The notes below the pieces were generated by a model. That model did not search any database and was not told where the DNA came from. It worked only from the letters and a program-made list of their open reading frames with translations. Below are positions 35,754 through 46,749 of a stretch of 64,000 nucleotides of DNA, piece by piece. The translations under genes were made by a program, and so were the position numbers. The stretch is from DASQDN01 sp963844855 (lineage in GTDB: Bacteria > Acidobacteriota > Terriglobia > Bryobacterales > Bryobacteraceae). The DNA lies in contig CAWJQP010000034.1 in assembly GCA_963844855.1 (NCBI GenBank), forward strand, positions 1 through 64,000, read 5' to 3'. Within the stretch, counting starts at the first letter, position 1, and each line of letters opens with the position of its first letter.

Positions 35754-38635
35754 CTACTGGGCGATAACGTCGTAAGACTGAATCCGCCACTGGCCGGACT
35801 CCTTTTTCCACAACAGCGCCAGAGTGCCCTTGTCGGCGGTGCGAATACGGAATCGGAACAGCGTTCCGTAGTAGGTACCAAAAACTGGTTCGCTCTTTTG
35901 CCCGCCCTGAAACCGTTCTTTCCGATTTCGGCACAGAAAGCTTTCTCCAATCGAATCGGTCACCTCGACCAAATCAAACTCCCGTGAAACCGATGATCCA
36001 GCTTGCGAATGTTCGGTCCCCATGCACTTGACGGCAGAGATGACTGTACTGAGTGACGAATGCTCACCCAAACGCTTGCCTGATTGCTTCGAGGAGTTCC
36101 TGCATGGCCTGCCGTGTAGCCCTTTTTCAACGTCGATTCCGGGCTTGTCGACCAGACAAGTCAAGCTTTCATCCGAGACGAACTCCATCGCCTCGTCATA
36201 TTCGTGACGCACCAGCCAGTCCGTCAGGAACTCCTGAGCCGCATCGGAAAGCTCCGGGATGTCGGCGCCCATGGGACGGTTGGGGGGCAAAGGGGTAATC
36301 TATCTCAGGTAGGCGGAGTCGGCGCAAGCAGGTCCCCCTCAGGGCACCTCCTCATCCGCCACGCCGCCAAAGGCTCTCCGCCACCAGTTCACCAGTCCGT
36401 CCCAACGTTTGTCATGGCGGCCATGATTGTCGCCGGCCCTGCACGTCCGAGTTCGCCGAGCTCAAATGACCGTTCCACATTGCTTCCGGCATTTTGCTGG
36501 AACGGTAGTCCACGTCGATGTCAGCCTTGGTACCGTCTTCCGACATCGAGATCTGCAGAGTTGGCATCTTGCCGGCCTGGCGAAAATCGACCGGAAAACC
36601 GGCGTGATAGACCGTGTTTTCACGACTGCGGACGAATTGTCGCGACTTCTCCAGCGTCTCCCGCGCACCCTCCCGCAGCCTCACGTATAGCCTGAACTGT
36701 TCGTCGCCCTGGCGCCCTTGTTGGTGTCCGGAGATGCGGTCAATCACCTGCCACGAGATCCAATGCGCTGCCAAGTGAGGCGCCGGACTCGTCGGCCAGT
36801 TGTGTCTTCATCAGCGCGTGAGTGACCGCGTCGAAGGTGGTCCGCTCAGAGACACTGAGCGAGTCAAAGTAAGTCTTCGGGGGTCATCGAGAATCCTGTC
36901 TGCTTGTTGTACTGGCTCGTATAAGTCGTCGAAAAGTTTCTTCCGGTCCTCCTCAAGGTCGGGATAGCGACTGTGAATCTTGTCGCTGCGGTCCGAGGTT
37001 CCAGCGATACGCTTGCCGGGCCAGTCGCGTTCGATTCCAACAATCTTCAGGGTTGATGCTTCCTTGCGGACGAACACGTCAACGCTCTTGGCGTACTCGC
37101 CCCCCGACAGCCGGGCTGCGAAATAGGTCCCCGTGGCAGCATCCGCTGCCTGCTGCGGGCACGCGCAGTTCGTTCGGGCCCGTCAGCGGCGCTCTTTCTC
37201 CCGTGGAGTTGTTGAACGTAGTCCACTGAATCGTATAGGAAGGCTCTGGCACGAAGCCGTAGTGAGCGCCCAAGTGCTTGAACGTCAGCCGGCCATCCTC
37301 GATTCTGAATTCGTCCAGCGGGAGAACATCGGAGAAGAATGCCTTCCCGATTTTGTCGCGTCGCTTGATCGAGACACTCCGATAGCCATTCGACTGCCCG
37401 TGGGTCAGAGTATTCACCGGACTTGACTAGCGCGCGAATGTCGTCGTCGGTGAATGCCATAACCTGCTTCGCAGCCCAGTATTTGTCATCTGGCAGCGCA
37501 TTCGCCAGCGGAGCAAGGTTAAAATTCGGCATCCAGAGCCTGGGGTCGAAAGTCTCGTATTCAAATCGTCCCGTACCGTGGATATTCGGGAAACTGGCCC
37601 GTTGCCACGGCGGGGAATAGATGCCCAAGCCGATGAGGTTCTTAACCAGGTGGTCCCGGCTAAACAGCAGCCTCATTGCCTTCCCTTGCTTCCTTTGCAC
37701 GCTGCCAACCGCTACCCAGCGAGGCGAAGAAGTCTGCCAAATAGTGACGAACGTAGTCTCACTCCGTTCTCTTGCACCAGGAAGTCCAGCGTGGCAGACG
37801 GCCCAATCCAGTTTTGTCCGAGCCATGCGCAAAATACGGAGAGCGCGCGGAGTTCGCGCCGATGCTCGTGAGGAAAGAGGTCGTTTGGATCGTCGCTGCG
37901 TGTCCCGATGAAGGATGTCGGACCGAGTACTTTTCCGGCCGGAACCCTGGTCGCCACAACCCGATATCTGCCTGCTTGGTCGGCCTTCGTCTGCGCGAGG
38001 AAGAGATCGATATCATCCTCGACGAGGTTGTTGGCTGTACCCACGTCGTTGATATCTTTGCCCTCGGGAGAAGCTTCCAGATCCGACCGTCGAATTCCAA
38101 CGACGTAGTTCTCAGGCACCCAGTACCCTAGGGCGTGATAGACGTTCGCGGTAACCATGGTCGCGCCCGTAGACATCTCCGGCCGGGTCAATGGGTCGAA
38201 TCGAATCATGTAGACCTTGTTCTGAGAGTCGGCGATGAGAAGTCCGGGCCGCACGTCGTAGCGTTTCACCCGCAACACCTGCCAAGGCTTGTCCTGTGAC
38301 GGTGGGCCACCCTTGCCCGGTCCGCGCGCGAGTTCCTCAGCGGTCATTCGGTTCTTTGCATGTCGATGGACATACCATGCGCCTTCGAGCGGCTCGCCAA
38401 GGGTGTTGACTCCCATGGACAGGATCACGCCATTGGCAGGATGACGCTCCCCGGGTTTACCGAAGCGATTCGTGAGGCCCTCCCAGATATCACTCATCGC
38501 GCGGTGGTTCGCATCTCGAATGTGAACCGGCGGGAGTTCCTTTTGCAGTGGATCGTCGGGAAAGAACTTCTGCGCGTGGGAAAAGCCGGCCAGCATAAGA
38601 CCCGCCGTGCACGTGAGAATTGCCGTTCTGTTCAT
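35754..38635 (-). pseudogene. Large secreted protein of unknown function, many frameshifts (possibly two genes)
   Basis: The 5' part (38635 to about 37760) is intact, with a signal peptide (ILTCTAGLMLAGFSHAQ) and segments FPDDPLQKELPP, NTLGEPLEGAWYVHRH, IRFDPLTRPEMSTGA and GTRSDDPNDLFPHEHRRELR. It continues in changing frames: GTGRFEYETFDPRLWMPNF, DDKYWAAKQVMAFTDDDIRA, SIKRRDKIGKAFFSDVLPLD, VFVRKEASTLKIVGIERDWP, then YFDSLSVSERTTFDAV and DIDVDYRSSKMPEAMWNGHL, ending at 35754 (GQWRIQSYDVIAQ). I know this as an uncharacterised acidobacterial protein type, usually next to a BamA-like barrel as here. At least six indels are needed. A gene boundary around 36.9 kb is possible. Confidence 0.7.
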
Positions 38636-38642
38636 CGTCTCC

Positions 38643-39874
38643 TCACCACATATTGCTGAACGTCCACATGAACCGGAATCCCTCCCGGCTCACGGCATTG
38701 TCAATGCGCATGATCACGGTGTCCTGCATCGTAAAGCGGAAGCCGATGCCCCCAGCGTATTCCAGTCTGTGAAAGTTGAGGTGCGAGACCTTGGGCGCCA
38801 CCTTGCCCCCCTCGAAGAACAACGCAGCGTGCATGTTGGAGAAGATGTACCAGCGGTGTTCCACCGCAGCATGAAATGCGCTCTGATCATAGAAACGATA
38901 TCGCTCGAAACCGCGAAGAAGATCATTGCCTCCCAAGGTCGGCTCCAGATAAAAAGGAACCGTTTGACCATCTTTCGTCCACGCGCCAACCGCCCACGAC
39001 TGAAGGGCGATCACTCGGGTCCTGTTCCAGTAGGGTATATAGTGTTCCGCTCCGATCTCCAGGCGATTGAATGAATGAAGGCCAAGCTGCTGATCCGAGT
39101 AGCGGTGGTGGCGCGCATAATAATGACCACCGCGCCGCGGTCCACCCGGATTGTCTCTCCAGTCGTACTGAAGAAAGGCGCCGCCCCGAAAGAAACGCGA
39201 CTGCTCCGACAAGCCTGGCGTTTGCCCCGGGTCGAAAAATCTCATCCGTTGAAGGAACTCCATCCCGTTCGCCTTTCCCCGTGTTCGCTGCATAGATGCC
39301 GCCTGCTGCTCCAACGTAGAACTTGCGCCAGACTCGAACCCGACCCTCAAGGTTTACTCCAAGGTCCTCCAGCCGGAAACTACTGCTGGTTTGATTTTGA
39401 TGAATTCGGTCCTGGACCGTAGTAATCCATCCGAGGCGAGTTCTCATATTTTGTGTAGAGTTTCAGATCGAAGCGATCCGTGTTCAAGCGGGGAGATTCG
39501 ACCTGAAGGTCAAACATGTAAGCTAATCTGGGCGTTCCCCGGGCTGTGGTCCGAAATGCCAGGCGTTCGTTCCACAGGTCAGTTCGACGGTAACCGACCC
39601 CGAAGGAAGTACCGTTCCCCGACCGCATGCCTCCGAGGAGAAGTTGCAGCCCATTCGCGCCCTTCCTTGAGCGAACTCCCTCCAAAAGCCCACGCTCCGC
39701 GTAGTTATTTAGTGTCTTCACGAGGCCGGGCGTATTCTCAGGCCAGAGCCGAGCCTGTTTGTCGGTGCGAATCTGCTCCATCTGCCCGGTGCGCGATGTA
39801 GGTTCCTGAGCGCACGCAAGCGGGACTATCACCAGAAGCGCTCCAGCCAGATGCAGAACGCCTATTCGCCTCAT
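38643..39874 (-). pseudogene. BamA-like outer-membrane barrel protein, frameshifted
   Basis: The ATG at 39874 opens a signal peptide (LHLAGALLVIVPLACAQ). Barrel-type strands follow (GGMRSGNGTSFGVGYRRTDL), then two frame changes near 39390 and 39200, leading to DWRDNPGGPRRGGHYYARH, PTLGGNDLLRGFERYRF and the terminal strand GGIGFRFTMQDTVIMRIDNA ending FSNMW. The motifs are those of the bacterial surface antigen (D15) barrel; POTRA domains are absent. It precedes the large secreted protein by 7 bp, so the two likely form an operon and the barrel may assemble or export its partner. Confidence 0.8.
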
Positions 39875-40027
39875 AGCAGTTTACGGTTGGCCACGCTTTG
39901 ATTGCTTGCCGCGCAGAAACCGATTACTGCGCGTTGCGATAGTCGGACACCACAGACTCGATCGCGGACAACGCGACCTTGGGGATCGGTGCGGCGCTTG
40001 CTATCCAATTCGGTCATCCTCTGCTGC

Positions 40028-41516
40028 TTAGGGCTGATGGCTGGTCCGCCACGAGAAGTCGTAACGAAAGCCAATGGTAAACACGCTGTAACCCGATTCT
40101 CCGGTTGCTGTTACGCTGTCGGAGTCAATCTTGCTCTCTGAGTAAATCTTGCCGTTCTTGGCAAAGAACCATTCCGCGCCGAGAATGAAATACCGTGTTT
40201 TGAAATTCGGATTCAATAACGGATCCCGGATCTTTGGATCCTGGAAAATGTACCCACCGATCACACCGAATCGCGCTGTTCCTACCCGCGTGTACGCTTC
40301 CACTCCGTGCGCGTCAAATACGATCGGGGTGGATTGCTCAGGCGCATTCGGAACTGGGACAAACGCAACGTCGCCGTTGTGTTGGTGAGAATATACGAGG
40401 CCGAATTGGAGGATTCGCCAATCGATACGTGTACCGAGAGCCATGAAATCGGAGTTGCTTCCCATCCCACGAATCTGCTGCTTCGCAGGGACCCCAGTTG
40501 GTTCGGGTGTACGTTCCTCCAGCCTTCACACCCGGCAGGATCGTGAGCTGCAGTGACCCTCCGACGCCGTCCGTAGTTGTGTCGTTCCCGGCGGCTCGAA
40601 ATTGCCCTTGAACCCCGACTTCCAGGACCTTCAGCAGCGTATTCCGGTAATTCACGATGCGGTCTGCGCGGCCCGTACCCGTCTCTCCACCGTCCGTTCC
40701 CGCGACATAGGCGTGTGTACCCTGTCCGCCAAACACGTTGAATCGGTCAGTCGTGTAGCCGGCGATATCGTATTGCACGGCATATTGTTTTCCAATGGCT
40801 ACTTTGCCGAACGGGCCAAAGTCGACACCGACAAATCCGAGACGGGCCAGAAATACCTCACTGGTTGCGGTTGAGACAGTTCCGAATTCCCCCGGTCCCC
40901 CTGCGGAAAGATTGAACTGAGTTTCACTCTGAACAAGGTTTACTCCCCATTCAGTTCCGGCGAACATTTTGATCTTCCCTCTGCTCACGAAATTCATGCC
41001 CAACCTGGTTGCGTTGTCCTGCACCTCGAGGTCATCACGAAATGCCGCCAGGTGCGAACGCAATTGACCAAATGCCTCGAACGTTCCGACAAAGTTGTCG
41101 GCGCCACTGGCTTCCTTCGTGCTGCCCAGGGCGAATTCGCCCCCGCAGCCATTCGAAACCCAAACGCCCGACGAGTCATAGCCCCATGTGTTTCCCAGCA
41201 GGCAATTGGATTCACCGATCGAGCGCACTAGCGCGACGCCCGCAGTGGTGTCAGCCTTGCAGACCTGGCGTTCCGTCTTTGCCGAGGTGCAGGTTATGAC
41301 AGTCGGCATGGTTTGAGTCGGCGGCGCCTGTTGAGCCCGGGCATATGGGATCAGGAATCCGCTGGTCAAGATCAGGAACACTTGCAAACGAGCACGTGAG
41401 TGGAAAATAGAAACACCAGGAATCCGCAGCGGCCTCAGTGCCACACCGCCACATGCGGCAGCGATGACACCAAATAATCCAGTCAGCTTCGGCAGCGTCT
41501 TTGTGGGTGCAGTCAT
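40028..41516 (-). pseudogene. DUF3011-porin fusion, one frameshift
   Basis: From the ATG at 41516 there is a long N-terminal leader with a hydrophobic segment (RLQVFLILTSGFLIPYARAQ), then a DUF3011-like domain (VITCTSAKTERQVCKADTTA, NCLLGNTWGYDSSGVWVSNG, CGGEF), then a Gram-negative porin barrel (FEAFGQLRSHLAAFRDDLEV, FVGVDFGPFGKVAIGKQYAV). Around 40470 the frame shifts; the rest reads LGTRIDWRILQFGLVYSHQH and ends with GFRYDFSWRTSHQP at 40028. The porin closely resembles general diffusion porins. The DUF3011 cysteines look paired and could form a surface-exposed or periplasmic binding head. Confidence 0.82.
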
Positions 41517-41780
41517 GAATACCTCGCTTCTCAACTTGTTCGCTTGTTGTGATTGCGTCACGCGAGCCGGCACTCGAGGCTCATCGCCCTAAGGGGCTGT
41601 ATCGGACTAGCCCTTCAGATGACTGTCCAGTGATGCCCTGACAAATAATGCCGACTCATTATTTACGTAATGAGACAAATTCGTGTGACGAGATTGGCGG
41701 CTTGTGCGGCAGGTTCACAGCGAATGGAGAAGTGTGTTGGCACGTCTCTCATGGTCACCTCACTGGCCGCCGGCGCCAGC

Positions 41781-42836
41781 TCAGTTGAACGAGTAGCTGA
41801 TGCTGGAGCTGGCCCCGTAGTCACTGCCCGCGAAATTCGCGGGCGGCCTGTTGTCCCAGTTGCCGTAGAACGAGATCTTGAACCACAAGTTGTTGATGAC
41901 TTGAATCGAATAGGCGGTATTCGCGTAAGAGCGCACGCGTCCGGTCTCAGTAAGGAGAGGCATTACGCTTGCGGTGGCATCGAACGACGATTTTTTGAAC
42001 CTGAACAAATGCAAGTCGACGACTAACATTGCCGCCAGTGCATTGAGAGAACTCTGACTGCCGTTGGAAGGCTCGTACCTTGTCTGCTGCAACGCCAAAT
42101 CGGCAGTAATCGCCATGCGCGTGGTGTTGGTGTCTTTTAGGAATCGGCCGAGCCCGCCGGCGAGCGTCGTCTGAAGATTGATGCCTTGCTGCGAACTCTG
42201 GAGGAATTCCGCGGCGCCGGAATAGTACCAGGCTCTCTTACCGCCGATCAGCCTCCTCGCCCAGAGACGGGATTGGTTCCGTGTCGCTGCGTCCGCTCCG
42301 GAACTGTTTGAGAATGTGGAGATGTAGCCAGCTGCCACGCGCCAATGCTCACCCCTCACTCGCAGATCAGCGCCAACATTGTACTGCGTCGTGTCGTTAC
42401 CCTTCGTGTAGATCAGACCGGTGTCGATATTGCCGGAAAAACGCCGCCAAAGCGACTCGGATGTCGGGGCCAGTTCAACGACATTCGCAAACGGCAGCGG
42501 TGTTGGCTTCTCTTCGGGTTGGAGTACTTCAATTTTCATCGGCTGCTTTGTAGGAGTCTCCGGAGTTCGGATAGTACCTTCATAGATCGAGCCGTCCTGC
42601 ACGTGCACGATGAACAACTGGCTACTCTCGACACGCGCCACTTTGGACCACTCGATGGAAACCGTGCCATCCACGTAATCAAACGACGCGTAGAGTACTC
42701 CCCTCTCCAGCCTCTTGATCTCACATGTGAAGCGGTCGCCATTGGCCATCAGAACCACGTCGGTTTTGTTTCGCGCCGTGAGCTCGGCTGCAGACCAAAC
42801 CGTCAGCAATACTGCTACTTTGACCGAAATGTCCAT
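41781..42836 (-). CDS. DUF481-family outer-membrane protein
   Basis: About 351 residues from the ATG at 42836. A signal peptide (VAVLLTVWSAAELTA) is followed by an N-terminal beta domain (DVVLMANGDRFTCEIKRLER) typical of the acidobacterial/proteobacterial version of DUF481, then the barrel: FSGNIDTGLIYTKGNDTTQY, VAAGYISTFSNSSG and the terminal strand DYGASSSISYSFN. Family members are small outer-membrane barrels, some salt-stress related. It lies upstream of the DUF3011-porin on the same strand, separated by about 260 bp. Confidence 0.88.
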   Translation of the reverse strand: MDISVKVAVLLTVWSAAELTARNKTDVVLMANGDRFTCEIKRLERGVLYASFDYVDGTVSIEWSKVARVESSQLFIVHVQDGSIYEGTIRTPETPTKQPMKIEVLQPEEKPTPLPFANVVELAPTSESLWRRFSGNIDTGLIYTKGNDTTQYNVGADLRVRGEHWRVAAGYISTFSNSSGADAATRNQSRLWARRLIGGKRAWYYSGAAEFLQSSQQGINLQTTLAGGLGRFLKDTNTTRMAITADLALQQTRYEPSNGSQSSLNALAAMLVVDLHLFRFKKSSFDATASVMPLLTETGRVRSYANTAYSIQVINNLWFKISFYGNWDNRPPANFAGSDYGASSSISYSFN

Positions 42837-42845
42837 TGTGAACAC

Positions 42846-43467
42846 TCGAACCTCTCAATCGGTACTCCAGCCGCGTCTGCCGATGCCGGAGTGGAAGCTC
42901 ATTCCGCGTAACCGTTGATCTGCGGCCTAATTGCTTTTGCGCCGGCGTTATGCAGAACCGGTTACATGTTCACGCCAACGCACAAATATTGCCGTGATGC
43001 TAAGCAGCAACGTTCGCATCATCATCGGATCCGGAAGGTAAGAACAGAGTGGCGCCATAACAACATCTGGAGTACAGGATCCGGCGCCCGGGAAACTCCA
43101 ACTGCGGCTTGCCGACGCCTAGAGAGAACGTATCGCCATGCGCGACTCGATCCACGGGTAGAGCGAGTAGCGCGCGTTCGCGATTTCGAAGATTCATCGG
43201 CTAACGGTCTACACCTTCTAGGACCTTGGCGGCCGATTGCCGCTGCCTCCCGCCTTGCGCATGACTGTGATGCATCTGAAACACGGAGCGACGCAGTTTT
43301 TCACAATGGCGTGTCAGGGAATCCGCGGACTGGAACTGGGCTGGGCTGGGCGGGGACATAAACCGGCCAGCCCTGCTAGTGGTGTAGGTCGCTATGCAGG
43401 TCGAATGATCCTAGAAACGACCGGACACGGCCAACCGGTGTCAGCGACTACGCGCATCACCACATCG
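42846..43467. other. Intergenic region without a recognisable gene
   Basis: About 620 bp between the DUF481 gene and the amidase. Plus-strand frames around 42915-43361 are open but arginine/histidine-rich and without motif, which is typical of non-coding G+C-rich sequence. Confidence 0.45.
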
Positions 43468-45162
43468 CTAAGGAAACAGCGGAGGAGGACGTCGGCGTTT
43501 CGTAGCCTGCTCAAATGCGTATGCGATCTCTATTAACTGTGGTTCGCTGCAAGCACCGGCGGCGAAGCTCACACCGAACGGTGAGGGCTTTGCGTCAAAG
43601 CCGGTAGGGAACGGCGCCGATCCTGTGTTCGGAACGACGCCGAACGGCACGATAATCGTCGGATACCCTGGCGTGGCCGAGATTGAGTAGCCGCTGGCAG
43701 CCGGAAACAGGATTGCATCCAAACGGTGTTGCTTCATCGCCGCGTCGATGCCGTTGGCGCCTGCCAGCGCAATACCTTTGGCGATGTCTGTCTCGTAGCG
43801 GGAGCGATCTTGATCGAGATCCATCTCATCGGAAATGTCGAGTTGCGCCTGATCGTACTTAATGGCGCCTGCAGAACGGCGAGTCAAATTGAATTTGCGT
43901 AAATCTGAAAGCGTCTTGATTGGAGCGTTCGGGCCAAGAGTGCCAAGCCACGCGTTAAAGTCGCGCTTCATCCCGTACTTGAAGACAGTCGAGCAATTCT
44001 GATCCTTGCCCTTGGCCCCACCCTCACCAGCGCACGGATTAAACAGAAGTACGTTCTTTGAGCGTTCTGTCTCGACAACACTCGGAATGTCCGCTGGATC
44101 CACGATTATCGCTCCGCGATCTTTCAAAATCGAGATCACCTCATCCATGACTTTCTTCTGGTCGGGATTAAGACCGCCCCGAGGAGTACTTCCTCCAGGG
44201 AGCACCATTTTTTCGTAGAAGAATGCGCGAGGGATGCCGATTCGCGCGCCCTTCAGCGCATCGGCTTTGAGAAAACGCGTATAGTCGTTGCCGGCAGGTG
44301 GCCTACATCGAGTCGTGGCCGAATCTTTATCATCAGGCGAGCCTTCCATGACGCCCAGTAGAATCGCGGCGTCGGATACAAACTTTGCCATCGGTCCCGG
44401 AGTGTCCTGATCGGCCGTGATTGGAATCACGCCATAGCGGCTGATTCGGCCCACCGTTGGCTTGATGGCGGCGAGCATGTTTTGGTTTGCTGGGCTCAGA
44501 ATGGAGCCCGATGTTTCCGTGCCGACGTTAGCCACCCAGAAGTTTGCCGCCGTGCCGACACCAGAGCTCGAACCGCCGGTATTCAGAACAGGTCTGCCGT
44601 CGAACAGACCCTCCCGTGGATCGCGCCTCGGATCATAGGGATTCATCGCATACCCGGTAAGCGCGTTGTAGTTGTTCGGCATACCACTTGCGATCCAGTT
44701 TGCAAGCTCGGTCATGCCTGTTTTGGCGATGACAATGGCTCCAGCATTCCGCAGCTTGGTCGTTAGTGTCGCGTCGTAAGGAGGAACAAACCCTTGGAAC
44801 GCGAGCGTGCCGCCGGTTGTCGGCATGTCTGCCGTGTGTATGTTGTCCTTCAATGCGATCGGGATGCCGTGCAGTGGACCACGAATTTTTCCCTGAGCTC
44901 TTTCGCGATCGCGCGCGGCCGCTTCGTCCAAAGCGCGAGGATTTATGTAAATGACGGCGTTTAGCCGGTCCTCGTATGTCGCGATGCGGACCAGGTATTG
45001 CGTAACGAGTTCACGAGACGTCACGCGACGATCTCGCAATGCGGTCTGCATATCGCGGATACCGGCTTCGACAACTGTAAAGGTTCTCCTCGGAGGACTA
45101 GGGCGGTGATCTTGGGCCGCAACACAACAACAGAGAAGCAGAACTGAGAAGCGTCGCATCAT
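43468..45162 (-). CDS. Exported amidase (amidase signature family)
   Basis: About 564 residues from the tandem ATG at 45162/45159, giving a signal peptide (RRFSVLLLCCCVAAQ). The amidase signature is complete: Lys in GIPIALKDNIHTADMPTTGG, the Gly/Ser-rich stretch LNTGGSSSGVGTAANF and the nucleophile region NVGTETSGSILSP. The C-terminus GYPTIIVPFGVVPN and AYAFEQATKRRRPP is usual. The long insert around residues 270-360 with GAKGKDQNCSTVFKYG is typical of exported acidobacterial amidases. Substrate unknown. Divergent from the mutarotase-like gene. Confidence 0.9.
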   Translation of the reverse strand: MMRRFSVLLLCCCVAAQDHRPSPPRRTFTVVEAGIRDMQTALRDRRVTSRELVTQYLVRIATYEDRLNAVIYINPRALDEAAARDRERAQGKIRGPLHGIPIALKDNIHTADMPTTGGTLAFQGFVPPYDATLTTKLRNAGAIVIAKTGMTELANWIASGMPNNYNALTGYAMNPYDPRRDPREGLFDGRPVLNTGGSSSGVGTAANFWVANVGTETSGSILSPANQNMLAAIKPTVGRISRYGVIPITADQDTPGPMAKFVSDAAILLGVMEGSPDDKDSATTRCRPPAGNDYTRFLKADALKGARIGIPRAFFYEKMVLPGGSTPRGGLNPDQKKVMDEVISILKDRGAIIVDPADIPSVVETERSKNVLLFNPCAGEGGAKGKDQNCSTVFKYGMKRDFNAWLGTLGPNAPIKTLSDLRKFNLTRRSAGAIKYDQAQLDISDEMDLDQDRSRYETDIAKGIALAGANGIDAAMKQHRLDAILFPAASGYSISATPGYPTIIVPFGVVPNTGSAPFPTGFDAKPSPFGVSFAAGACSEPQLIEIAYAFEQATKRRRPPPLFP

Positions 45163-45405
45163 AAGTAGAATTTCTGTCAGTTGGATATCTATGTCGTCAA
45201 ACAAGCATAATCCGAGCCGCGCTTCGAACTTTGGCTGTTGAGGCTGGCCCAATAGGTTCCGTCCGACTAGCGAGTCGAATTTCCGGGCTGATCTTAGGTC
45301 ACCAGCCACACGGCCGGGATCGTCAACGATTGTGGTTCACGGAAACGGATCGCCAGCAGGATTAAAATCAAAGTCCTACGTATGCTCCGTTACCATGGCG
45401 TGTGT

Positions 45406-46506
45406 ATGAACACTGTGCCTATCTTCGTCGCCATCCCACTATGTCTTTTCGCGGCGTACGCACAGAACCCTGCTAAGCCTCGTCGGTCGGTGATTCTTGA
45501 AAGCAAGGTCGCTAAACTTGTTATCGATCTCGCCGGAGGATCAATCTCGGATTTTCACCTGACCGATCTCCCTTTGAATCCGCTCACGTGGGATTCAAAA
45601 GGGGACACCACATCCCCACGCGCGATGGGTCATTTCTTATGTCTCGATCGGTGGGGTGCGCCTTCAACCGGCGAGCAGCGCAATGGAATGCCCTTTCACG
45701 GCGAAGCATCGCGAGTCGTTTGGCGCGTGATTACTCCACCGGCCGCCAAAGGCGAGAAAATAGAAGCCGCAGTGGCTGCATCTCTACCGCTTGCCGGACT
45801 GGAAGTGACGCGTCAGATACGCGTCTCGATGTCCACAGCGTTCTTCGTGGTGACAGAACGCGTGACGAACCGGAACAAGCTCGGACGAATCTACAATATG
45901 GTGCAACACCCGACAATCGGTCCGCCCTTCCTCGATGAGGAAACACTTGTGGATGCGAACGCCAAGACGGGCTTTATGCAGAACAGCCCACTGCCGAGTC
46001 CAGAGCAACCTTCGGTGGAGTGGCCGAATGCACTCAATAAGGGTGAGCGGGTCGACCTCCGACGCCTCACGAGAGATCCTGCGCCAAACGTGGTCTCGTA
46101 CACCATAGCAGATGAGCACGGCTGGGTAACCGCAAGCAGCGTCTCCGCCGGTCTGCTTATCGGCTACATCTGGAAAACGGAAGAATACCCATGGTTCAAT
46201 GCATGGCGTCATGTAGAAGGCGATCGACCCGCCGCGCGCGGCCTCGAGTTCGGAACGACAGGACTTCATCAGCCGTTTCCAATCCTGGTCAAGAAAGGCC
46301 GCATTTTCGACCGGCCGCTATACGCATATCTCGATGCAGGTCAGACCGAATCGCGATCGTACGCCTGTTTCCTGCTCAAAATCCCTAAAGACTATAAGGG
46401 CGTCGAGCGTGTTCAGTACGCCAACGGCCGACTGCAGTTATACGAGCGAGGAACCGGCCGGCAAATAAGTCTCAGTGTAGGGGAGTTGTTCCCCGAAACA
46501 GAATGA
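45406..46506 (+). CDS. Secreted mutarotase-like (galactose mutarotase fold) protein
   Basis: About 366 residues from the ATG at 45406. The signal peptide is VPIFVAIPLCLFAAYAQ. The mature part starts VILESKVAKLVIDLAGGSIS and has GHFLCLDRWGAPS, GMPFHGEASRVVWRV and QIRVSMSTAFFVVTERVTN, a supersandwich pattern like the aldose-1-epimerase superfamily; the catalytic His/Glu pair cannot be placed with certainty. A role in sugar processing is possible. Confidence 0.7.
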   Translation: MNTVPIFVAIPLCLFAAYAQNPAKPRRSVILESKVAKLVIDLAGGSISDFHLTDLPLNPLTWDSKGDTTSPRAMGHFLCLDRWGAPSTGEQRNGMPFHGEASRVVWRVITPPAAKGEKIEAAVAASLPLAGLEVTRQIRVSMSTAFFVVTERVTNRNKLGRIYNMVQHPTIGPPFLDEETLVDANAKTGFMQNSPLPSPEQPSVEWPNALNKGERVDLRRLTRDPAPNVVSYTIADEHGWVTASSVSAGLLIGYIWKTEEYPWFNAWRHVEGDRPAARGLEFGTTGLHQPFPILVKKGRIFDRPLYAYLDAGQTESRSYACFLLKIPKDYKGVERVQYANGRLQLYERGTGRQISLSVGELFPETE

Positions 46507-46749
46507 ATGGCTGACGGTCCTGATGTATTTCATTCCGTCGCTAATTGCCTGTGCCGCAAAAAAGGCTCGTCAGACCACACATTTGACAAACTTTCGCGGG
46601 CTGGTACGATCCAACACAAACCGATGTTGACGTCGTGGCGAAAAAACGCTGACGTGGATCGGATTCCCGAGAGATGTACTCCTTCCTGGGAATCTTGATA
46701 ACAAACCCGCCGCTTACGCCGCCGCCGCCGCCGATGCGGATGTTGCTAC

